DNA of 64,000 nucleotides from Parus major (taxonomy: Eukaryota; Chordata; Aves; Passeriformes; Paridae). Numbering within the stretch: position 1 is the stretch's first letter; the number at the start of each line of letters is the position of its first letter. The translations under genes and the position numbers were made by a program. The notes under the pieces are model-generated. The model did not search any database. It was not told the DNA's origin and worked only from the letters and a program-made list of their open reading frames with translations. The stretch is from positions 310,001 to 374,000 of the forward strand of contig NC_031792.1 of assembly GCF_001522545.3 (NCBI RefSeq). The letters run 5' to 3'. This document shows positions 54,614 through 64,000 of this stretch, one piece after another.

Positions 54614-55560
54614 TTAGCCCGCAGCCCAGCAGCGACTCGCCCAAAAGTTTCCGCGCTGCGCGGCGGATCCGCGGCTGCCGGAGCCGCGTCCCCGCTACCG
54701 CCGGCCGGGAAAAGCAAGGGAGGGAAGGGAGAGGAAGGTGCGCATCCCCCGCCGCCGCCCGACTCCTGCTCCGGCCGCTCTGTCCCGGGGCGGGCAGCGC
54801 GGTCCCATCAGGTGCGCGGCGAAGCGGCGGAGCCCCGGCCCCACGGCGGNNNNNNNNNNNNNNNNNNNNNNNNNNNNNNNNNNNNNNNNNNNNNNNNNNN
54901 NNNNNNNNNNNNNNNNNNNNNNNNNNNNNNNNNNNNNNNNNNNNNNNNNNNNNNNNNNNNNNNNNNNNNNNNNNNNNNNNNNNNNNNNNNNNNNNNNNNN
55001 NNNNNNNNNNNNNNNNNNNNNNNNNNNNNNNNNNNNNNNNNNNNNNNNNNNNNNNNNNNNNNNNNNNNNNNNNNNNNNNNNNNNNNNNNNNNNNNNNNNN
55101 NNNNNNNNNNNNNNNNNNNNNNNNNNNNNNNNNNNNNNNNNNNNNNNNNNNNNNNNNNNNNNNNNNNNNNNNNNNNNNNNNNNNNNNNNNNNNNNNNNNN
55201 NNNNNNNNNNNNNNNNNNNNNNNNNNNNNNNNNNNNNNNNNNNNNNNNNNNNNNNNNNNNNNNNNNNNNNNNNNNNNNNNNNNNNNNNNNNNNNNNNNNN
55301 NNNNNNNNNNNNNNNNNNNNGACGGGCTGCGCCGCCGCCGCGCCAGACAAAGCCGCCCCCCGCGCCGCGCCTGGGCGGACCCCCGGCCCCGGGGGTGGAG
55401 ACGGTAAAATCCAGCCCCAGAGCCCAGTCTGGGGTCCGGTGGCGGATTCCAACCGGGAGCCGCGGTGGTTGTGACATGATGTGACACCGCGCACGTTTGT
55501 CGCCCCGACGAAGCTGGTTTTACTCTCCCCCCGCCCGGCGATAAAATACTGACGCCGTGA
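54614..55560 (-). promoter_or_regulatory. ZBTB16: Probable ZBTB16 promoter CpG island, interrupted by an assembly gap
   Basis: The flanks 54640-54849 and 55321-55560 are very GC-rich with frequent CpG dinucleotides. They lie just upstream of the first coding exon, which is where a non-coding exon 1 and promoter would be expected. The centre (54850-55320) is unread, so neither a transcription start nor an exon 1 donor can be placed. The region's identity is inferred from composition and position. Confidence 0.5.
54850..55320. other. Assembly gap (471 N) in the GC-rich 5' region
   Basis: A run of 471 undetermined bases has extreme GC content on both sides, a typical short-read dropout at avian CpG-island promoters. 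The missing sequence probably contains the non-coding first exon and core promoter of ZBTB16. ORFs that read through it are artefacts. Confidence 0.98.
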
Positions 55561-58500
55561 CGGCATCACTTGTGTGTAGGGACGTGGCGGGTGCCCGCAC
55601 CCCAGGACGGGCCATGGGGCTTCGCAGCAAGGGTCGGCTCTGGGAAAGGAGCGAACGGCACGGGAAGGCGCCAGGCACACCGTGACACCGGCAGCTGGGC
55701 AGCGGCACGAACAGCGGGCCAGGCGCCGAGCAGCGCCGTGTGCCCTGAGCATCCTCGACCGAGGATGTGCGTGTGCCTCAGCTCCTTGGCGGTGCGCCCG
55801 CTCAGCGCGCCCAGAGACCCGTGTAGTCCTCGGGGAGGGGAACACGCAGCTCTCCCCTCTTCCCTCTCTCCCTCCCTCCCTGCTGCACCCGTGGCACAAG
55901 ACAGCCAGCGCAGGGCCCGGGATCGTCAGCTAAAACAACAAACATGGACGGCATTAGTACAAAGATACCCTTGGGGTAAAGCAGCGCAAATGTAATCTAA
56001 GGAGAACGTTATGGGGAAGTGTGTTTATAATTATAATGGGATTTAATGTACTTTGGGACCAGATGATAGCAGTCATTTAACGAGAACAGCCTAATAACGG
56101 AGGCCTCACGATGCACGGCGGCGCTGCGCGGGTTATTAGACGCGTGTGATAACGCTGCGCTCGCTGTACTATAGCTAAGGGTAAGGCATCAGCTTACTCC
56201 TATTTTTTCGGGGGTTATAACTCTGCCGCTGTAATTGGCAGAGAGCGGGGACGCACCGCACAGGCAGCCAGCGTGCCTGCAGGATGGGGTTTTTAATTGT
56301 CTCAAACTGCTTGAGTTCCTCCCTCTTCCAGACTTTAAAATCCAAACAGCTGAGAGGGGGAAATAGTGAGACACTGTGGCTTCAGGTGTTTGTTTACCCT
56401 TCTCTAACTTTTAAAAGGCTTGATTTCAGGACTGAAATTTTGCAGGCAGTTAGAGGTATGTTTTTAGTGTAGCTCACATGAAATTAAGCTGCGTGAGTCC
56501 CATTAGCAATAATGGAAATCCCACGGCTAAATTCCCAGGCAGCATCCTGAAAATTAACCCCCCAGTCCTTCCTGTCAACTGGTGCGTTGCACTTTTTGTT
56601 GCTCCTCTAATACATATAGTAAAAGCTACTGAATTGTTTAAGACACCAACTTCCAGAGCTGCTATTTACCAAAGGCAGCGATCAGCTTGGTGACCCTGAG
56701 AAGGGGCACCCCACATACCCCAGGAGTGGGGCTGCCTCCAGCACCTGGAGCCCACAGGCGAGGCCCACAGAGATGCTTGGAAAGCTATAACCACAGCCTT
56801 CAGGGTCATTTCCCCATGTCCTGGCATGGGGAATCCCTCATCGCTCCTCCCCAGTACCTTCCATTTCCCTCCCATCTCTCCCCATCAGTTTCCAATTTAT
56901 TTACTTTTCTGATCTTAATCCCCACCTTGTAGTGTAACGTGTTTATTAGAAAGGCACCAGCAGCTAAATGAAGCCAAGCTGGGCTCCGTGTTAAGTAGCA
57001 GTCACGCCCAAGTGCCTCTCCATGTGCCATTACTCCGAGTGATTGAGGCAATTTCTTCCTCCGCCACGAGTTTCACTTGTAAATCTCTCAACCAGATACG
57101 GTGCAATGATGTGCTGCCTGGTGTGATTATTATTAACCTCCAGCATTAAACCCCTGAGTCGGTGGTTCCTCAGGAAGGGCTTTCTGTGTGAGGACCAGGT
57201 GAAGCATGGACATCCTTCCCAGGAAAATGAGGGATCCATTCAGATCCACTTCTCGCCCTCAGCCTGATCAGTTACTTGGACAGGGAGACACAAAGGTTTA
57301 CTTCCCCAGTGGAAATATCCTGGCCAGCAGCACTGGGTCTGTGAGAAGACAAGGACTAGGCAATGCAGCAGCCTATATTTTGAGGGATGATGACAAGGGC
57401 AGCCTTGGGATGCCTCTCCAAGAGGCAGCTAGTGTGGGGAGAGGAAAGTAAAACCGAGCAGTCTCCACAATTACAGTAAGAAAGGAAATTCCTTCTTCAG
57501 GATGCTTAGTCCACAAAAAGCATCCTGGAAGACAACTTCAACCAGAAGATTCCCCAGCATCACCCACCCTATATGAATGGAAAGGGAAGAGGAGCAGCTC
57601 CTCTCCATCATGTCCAAAGCAACAGCTTCTTCCACTCTCTGCAGACAAATGCCCTTTTCCATCACACACACTCCTCCAGTGCTATTTGACACATAATAAT
57701 CCCCCGTTTCACCCCACGAGGCATGCAAGGACACAGCTCTGACTTCTCCAGCTTCCTAGGCCCTGACTTCAGCTGTGCCCACCCCAGCTCTCTCCCCTGG
57801 ACCTGTTCTCCCTGCTCCTGCAGAGAACCAGTTGCCCCTACAGGGTGGGAGACAGGCACATTCCCATGTTTTCCTAGGACTAGTTGTGTTTTGCTTTTGA
57901 TGCAGTTGGAGTTTTCCAGTATACTGAGTTTTCCAGGGCTGCTGAAATTGAATTAGGAAACACTGAAGCAAAGATGCTGTGCAAAATAAGATCTGTTTCA
58001 AATTCAGTGAAAAATCCATGACTTTCAAAAACCGATTTTTGATCTCACCCCAGACCCCGAGGAAAGTTCACAGCTCCTGATCCCCTGTGTGTACGCTACC
58101 AGGAGCGGGATTTCTCCAGGCATATTTACTTTGCTGGGAGCCGGGGCAGAGCGCGCTGCTCTGCTTTGGCGTGCGGCAAGCTGACAGCTTATGAAAAGAT
58201 GATTAAATGTGTTAGACTTTATTTAAAAAAAAAAAAGAAGCCTAAATGCACAAAGCTGTTTGCAAGGGGGAGGGCGGAAGCCCCGGGAAAGCTGCTCAGT
58301 GTGCAGCCACGGTGCATTAAGCTTCCTCTGAACCCCACTGATTAGCAGCAGGCTGCGTCCGAGCGTGCGGACACCGGACCCGTGCGCGCTGCGGCAGCCC
58401 GGGGGAGTGGAGGGGCCGGGAACAGGCCCCTCATTGTGCCCTGCATGCTGCACAAGGGGAACCTGACAGTCACACCGAGGACACAGCTGGATCGGGGCAG

Positions 58501-61500
58501 TGGCATGGGCTGGTGGGATATGGGTTATCCTCATTGCAGCTGATCCCAAAGTCGGTGATGGAGCTCGGCTGAAGCCAGCCCGAGGGAGCTGCCCGATAGC
58601 TCGGACGGAGCTGACCGGACACGTGTGGATTGTCTCACTGCAGAAACCCTTGTGTGCCTTTCCCCACGTGCCCACCCATCAACCCCCGGCCCTGCTGGAT
58701 GTGGGATGCCACCCGGCCACGCTCGAGCTCGCCAGAGGCAGCGGTGACGAGGATCATCGTGTCAGCGCCACGTGAGCCAGCAGCCAGCGCGCTCCAAGCC
58801 AGGCTGCCGCACACCGGGGCCTGGGCACAAAAATCCTGCCTGCCTGTAAGCACTGCTCCAAGTTGCAACTTCACTCGCGTATAGGCACGATGGAATCGAT
58901 GCCAGCCCACGGCAGGAGCGGATCAGTATCCCTCTGGGACCGCTGAGAGGTGGGTTGTGACGCACAGAACACAAGTGCCAGGAGATACGTGCAGCTCATG
59001 GGTTTCCAGGAGCTTTGTCCCTCCATCCTCCCCCCTCCCCGTGCCAGGTTATGGATGCTGCAGTCCTAAGACAATGAGGCTAATTAGTGGCTTAGGGCCC
59101 CGAGCCTGCCAGGGCTGGAGGATGAGCTGAGTGGTGACTCAGGAGGGCGGCAGCCCGGGCCAGCCTTCCCACATTCCTCCCCTAAATCCCCCACACAAAG
59201 GGGAATTTAGCCACAGTGACTCAGCGAAGGAGCACAAACTTTACAGCTGGCCTTCGAGAGCCGTGTTTATGTATTCCCCCCCAGCAACACACTGCTGGGC
59301 TTGTAATTAAATAAAAATGTCTCCCTCTAGCAGGCTGTGACCCAAGCATCAGTACAGGACCTATTTTTAGTGTTACCCTTGGTATGTATTCGAGAGAGAG
59401 GTAGCAGCTTTTGAAGCCCTAATAAGTGGGAGGGGGTTGGCCTTGTTTAATTTACTGTGTAATTATTTTTCCTCTTTTTCTCTTCCCTTAACCTGACATA
59501 CTTGATGTCTTGCATGGGACAAGGAAAGAGATGTGCCGAGGCATTAAATGTCAGCCTCAACTTTATGGTGCTGTGGAGGCTGCATGTGTGTTCAGTAAAG
59601 TTCATCCCAGAAAAAAGTCCTTTAAATAGAGCTGAATTTACACCAGGACCTCAACAAAGTGCTTCTGGGGGCTTGTTCTGCCTCCCAAAACAGGGGATAC
59701 TCTAGTGAAGGATTGTGTTCCAATTTCATCCTGCTTTTCCTGCCTCCCTTTGGTTTTGGCCCTCCTCAGGGTGGATACAGCACTGGGGAAGGAGATGTTC
59801 TTAGCCTGTCCAGACACCATTCATGCTGGTTTGTCTCCTCAGGAGTGGGGCACGGGGCTGCACCTCCATCCAGGGCTGCTCCTTCTCCAGGAGGATCACA
59901 CCCAATTTGAGACATTAATAAGAATGCCAGGTGAGTTAAATACTCATTGCATGCTTTTCTGAGCACAAGATCAACAATTTAAACTCCCTGCCTTTAACAG
60001 AGTGGTTTCCAAGAGCCCTGAATGGCTTTAGAGTTCAAAAGCAAAAAGTCATCCAGGACCACAAGCAGCATCCTCAGTCCCACTGGAACCAGCCAGTTTC
60101 TGTGCCCTCATGATGCTCAGGTTCATTTACTGGAGGGAGCAAGCCACATCCTGAATCCCAGTCACTCAGTAAACACCTCATCATTGCATCTTTCCTCTCT
60201 AGCAGCACTCCATGTCCCATTTCCAGCTGCACAGTTCTCTCTCTCCCTTTCCAGGGGAGAGGATATTTATATGTATTTATGTGCTCTGTGTGTGCGCAGA
60301 GAACACGTTACTGCTTCTGACAGGGCAAACAAAAGCCCACACTCATGGAAGACTTCCCCCCGCTCCTTTCCCTGCTCTTAACATATCTCTGCATTAAATA
60401 TTCACACAAAATGCCTTCACAGCTGGGGAAACTTCTGCCAAAGGGGCTCCTCCTCCTCCTCCTTCCCTTTCTTGCACCAGGACAAAAAGATCGAGTGGCT
60501 GCATCACACATGGCACAGACCTCATTTCTGAGATGCTCGAACTGCATAATGATGGTATTTTAGGCTCAGATTAAATTCCTGTTCATCTCTTCCATCATTC
60601 CTAACAGCCCTCTAAACTGTACAACTCCTGAATGTACAAGAGAGGCAGAACAAAGTGTGACGCTAAATGTTTTGGTCTAGGTTCAAGGTTAGATATTAAC
60701 TGATTTTATTTTCTTAATAATTGCCAGAAGATACAATAAAGCCCTGGTATCTTATCTGGTCACAGATTCCTCAGTGACCAAATCAGATAACGTTGGTGCA
60801 GCAAGGCAGCTCACAATCTGCCCTTTCAGGGTGGATATTGATGAATCCTTCCCAAAGGTCATGGGGAATTGGTGTATTCCAGCTTGGTCACAGCACACAC
60901 ATCCACGCCACAAGTCCCATGGACACAAGCGTCACATTCCAGCCCCGGGAGTGGGGGGGCAAGTCCAGCAGGGGCTCCAGTGCCCTTGGACCATGCAATG
61001 TTCATGCTGGAGGGAGCTTGGCAGGGTCCCCCTTCAGCCAGGGCACATTCCTAGCTGGAACAGCTCGATCAGCCTCCCAGGAATGAAAGTAAACACTCCT
61101 GCAAAGTCATTCCTGGATAAGACCTATCTGCCCAGGGCCAGAGGCTCCACGTGTCCCTGCCAGCAGCCAGGGATGCAAACAGGGGGAGGCAGCAGAGTGT
61201 GGGACATGGCTGTCACCAGGGGTGCAGCTGCTTGCACCACCCCCAGCTCCTCTCCAGGTATTAATTCCCTTTGGAACCCAGTCCATTCCCTCTCACTGGT
61301 GTGCCTCTCCCTCCACGGCTTCTGCTGCCTCAGGTGCTGCATCCCGTGGTTGGGAAATGCCAATTCCATCACAAATGGGCCAGAACTCCATTTCTCTCTG
61401 CCACTTGGAAAACAATTCTCCATTCACAAAGAATCCCCATGAAAGGTTCAGTGTTGGAGCACTGGCATCACCATGCTGCCTACAAAACTGGCTATGGCAT

Positions 61501-64000
61501 CACCAGATGGCTGAGGGTCCTGGCAGCTGTGCAAAGGCACCGGCAGGGCAGGCAGGGAGCAAAACTGCTTGGGGAGGTGGGGTGAGATATTCCAGCCCAG
61601 AGGCTTTTGATGGGACACATTTTGGAATGTCTATTCAAGGCACTTGAAGGGGAGAAAAAAACCAAACCACAACTCTAATGAGAAAGATAATTAGCTGGAA
61701 GGAGGACACGGCACAGTGGAAACTCAAAGGTACTGGTGGTAGAGGAGCTGGCAGAATCTGGAGAGAGGCACCGAGGGCAGCAGAAAGGGGATGTTACAGT
61801 GACTGTCTGGGGGGCAGAGCTTCATCTTTGTCCACACTCATCCTCCCACAGAGCATTGCTGTTGTCAGGACCAGGCTCTGTGTTACAATACTGTGTGCCA
61901 TCCACTGCCATGAAAAACAAAACAGAGGGGCTCCCAAAGAAATGGCTGTAATCCCGGTGGGAAGCAGTGCTGTGTGAACAGGCAGGTAGAATACTTCACC
62001 CACATTGCTTGAGTTCAGCTGAGGTGATGAGAAATAATCCTTGCTGGCATTAAAGCCTGTGAGTTTTGCAGCAATACAGCTCTTTGTCACATCCCTCCCT
62101 GGGAAGAGCAGCTCCAGCAGGACACAGGCAGCTCTGACAGACCAGGGTACGGTGAAGCTGCTGCACACAGGCTGAGCCTGGTGCCAGCCAAACACCTAGC
62201 TGCCACCACTGCCCAAAGAAAGAGCAGTTGTTCTGTACACCAAAGCATTCTGAGTGATCATCACCACGGCAGTTACCCAAGAGCTGCTACAGCCTCACCA
62301 CCGGCTACGCTGGGCAGGAGGGCACCAAGCCCTGGGGGTGCCCTGACCCACCCGACTGTTGGCAGGAAATCAGGGAGCTGGCACAGTGCTACTGCAGCTA
62401 CCTGATCACCAGAGCCCATGTGCAGGAGCCCAGAGCCATTCCTCAGCTCATATGCCAGAAGAATTGTCTTCTTGCAAATCAGAAATCTGTCCCAGGAATC
62501 AACGAGGAGCAGGATCCAGGAAACAACCACACCTAGGCATCAAGTGAGCATTGCCTAGGAAATTTGGCAGCAGTGCTACTTGTGCCTCAAACTTGTCTTT
62601 CTGACCCATTTCTGGAAATTCAGAGGTTGTCAAGGGATACTGTAACAGGATCACAAAGTCTGGTTTAATCTGTGCTTTCAGTACTACTCTGATTTAAATT
62701 GCTCTTTGCCAAAACCACCCTTTGGACATGTTTATTCTAGGAGAATCCACTCACAGAACAGGAATGAAGTGCCTTTTCCTTGTTGGCCACACATTACCCA
62801 AGAGGAGTGTGAGTCCCTGTGACCTGAAATGCTGTCCCTGGCTCCCGTAATCCTAATCCTGCTGAAAATAGGACCCGAGCGTGGCGTACCCGGCGTAGCG
62901 CTCACAGCCTGGGCTGTAACAGCTCCTGATCTCCTCCCAGGGGCACTAAACTAACTACAGCTAGGATTTTCCCCTTCTCAGGGTCAGAATGCCTAACTTC
63001 ATGTCCTGTCACTGGGGTCCCAACGAGCTGTTTCTACTGGTGAAGCTTTTCCCCCTCCAAACACAGATACACACCCAGCCTCTCCTCTGCAGGGTAGCAG
63101 TGGATGCTGCACGCTCGCTGGCACGCCGGCTGCCTCGGTGCCCTGCCCAGTGCTGAGCTCTGGACAGCAGTAAAGGATGGTGCTGGACAATTAATCCTGT
63201 CCCCAGGAGCTGCATACACCAAAGAGCTGGTGCCATGAGAAGAAATAAAAGTTAAGAGGCATAAATGCAGCACAGTAAGTTGGAGGTGGGTCCTTCCTGT
63301 CGGTGCTCTGACACTGTCCGTGCTCAGAGGGAGCGAGGGGAAGGAGAGGAGATGAGTGAGCACGCTGCCTGCTGCAAATATTGACAGAACCATTATGGGC
63401 ATGTATAAAACTCCCATTTGTGTGATGCAAGCGGGATAGTCTTTGAATACTTCTGTCTCGAGGAATTCTTTATTTTGCCATAGAAGAAAAATGTTTTCAT
63501 ATTCTCTCCTGCCGTGCAGACCTGCAGCCCGGCGAGCCCTTTTGCCCTTGAGAGCCATAACATTATTTGTTAACATCTTTATGATGCCAAATGGTCTGTG
63601 CTAGAACGGGTGCCATTCTTTAGCTGGGAAACCATATGGCATGCCGAGTAATAAATAAGGTATTGTGATAGTTAATGAACCTAATTGCCAGCAAAGGCTT
63701 TAATACAGGGAATGTGCTGCTGAGAATTTAGCACCACATTAGAGATGCAGCAGAGCTCCTCTGACTTCTGAGGCTTAATTTAAGTTCTATATTGCAAACT
63801 CCAGAAAATAATTCCAAACCCTCCTGCTGGAAAAGCAACCTGCTGGTAGACTGTGATTATACTGAATTACTAAAATCGCAATCAATTTTATACACTCTGT
63901 TAACCCTTGCTGGGGAACTTGGCTCTCCAGGAGTGGAGAGGATGCCACTCTGAAGAGGTATCATAGCCAAGTGAGTTGGAGCATCATGGTCATCACCCTC
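55561..64000. other. Upstream flanking DNA of ZBTB16, no gene recognised
   Basis: About 8.4 kb has no ORF that resembles a known protein, no recognisable RNA gene and no recognisable mobile element. The segment 55561-56160 is GC/CpG-rich, as expected for promoter-flanking DNA. From 56160 it alternates between GC-rich unique DNA and AT-rich repeat-free blocks at about 55900-56060, 56290-56660, 59270-59480 and 63400-63900. A non-coding exon of ZBTB16 could lie here or in the gap, but I could not place a convincing donor site. Confidence 0.6.
63400..63900. other. AT-rich, repeat-free block about 9 kb upstream of the coding start
   Basis: About 500 bp is AT-rich with words such as AACATTATTTGTTAACATC (63558-63576), GTAATAAATAAGG and GTTAATGAACCTAATTGCC. 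No coding signal or repeats are seen. It resembles a distal conserved enhancer in composition. A minus-strand ORF (63576-63034) partly covers it but has no domain and extends into GC-rich sequence, so it is not called as a gene. Confidence 0.35.

Noticed and set aside
54124..55899. ORFs of 250-446 codons crossing the gap at 54850-55320
   Set aside because: They are open because of the N run and biased GA- or GC-rich composition, and they are antisense to or upstream of the real ZBTB16 exon.
63034..63576. Minus-strand 180-codon ORF upstream of ZBTB16
   Set aside because: No recognisable domain, a composition change in the middle, and no splice or promoter context. It does not resemble HTR3A/HTR3B, the genes next to ZBTB16 in mammals.

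Overview
The window is a stretch of vertebrate, almost certainly avian, nuclear DNA that carries one recognisable protein-coding gene. This is ZBTB16 (PLZF, promyelocytic leukaemia zinc finger), on the minus strand, with its whole coding sequence present. Six coding exons can be joined by GT-AG splice sites with matching phases: 54330-53063, 28059-27962, 19942-19856, 6234-6064, 3941-3774 and 3497-3268. Together they give 2,022 nt, or 673 codons plus TAA, the same length as I recall for mammalian PLZF. The protein has an N-terminal BTB/POZ domain, a long central repression region and nine C2H2 zinc fingers. The bird assignment rests on CR1 LINE 3' ends at about 22.65, 34.9, 45.04, 45.84 and 45.92 kb, no sign of Alu, B1 or L1, and introns far shorter than in mammals (coding span about 51 kb, against roughly 200 kb recalled for human).

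Layout from low to high coordinate, which is 3' to 5' for the gene: 1-560 is downstream sequence with no gene seen. 565-3267 is the 3' UTR, with a likely poly(A) signal at 585-590. 3268-6234 holds the three terminal finger exons. Intron 4 (6235-19855) contains a strong internal CpG island at about 7640-7900. 19856-19942 is exon 4 (finger 3). Intron 3 (19943-27961) contains a compact regulatory-looking block at 25.2-25.6 kb: a G-quadruplex motif, an AT-rich patch, a perfect steroid-receptor element and a CpG island. 27962-28059 is exon 3. Intron 2 (28060-53062) holds most of the CR1 copies, two minisatellites, one assembly gap (37021-37401) and further CpG clusters. 53063-54404 is the large first coding exon with a short 5' UTR. 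A 200-nt homopyrimidine tract (coding strand) and a GC-rich promoter-like region broken by a second assembly gap (54850-55320) follow. 55321-64000 is upstream non-coding DNA.

The gene encodes a sequence-specific transcriptional repressor. The BTB domain dimerises and recruits corepressors, and the fingers bind DNA. From general knowledge, ZBTB16 is induced by glucocorticoids, progestins and androgens and acts in stem-cell maintenance, limb and skeletal patterning and innate-like lymphocytes. The steroid-element candidates in introns 2 and 3 fit that regulation but are untested. I found no RNA genes, CRISPR arrays, viral genes or new multi-gene system. The points of interest are regulatory and structural.
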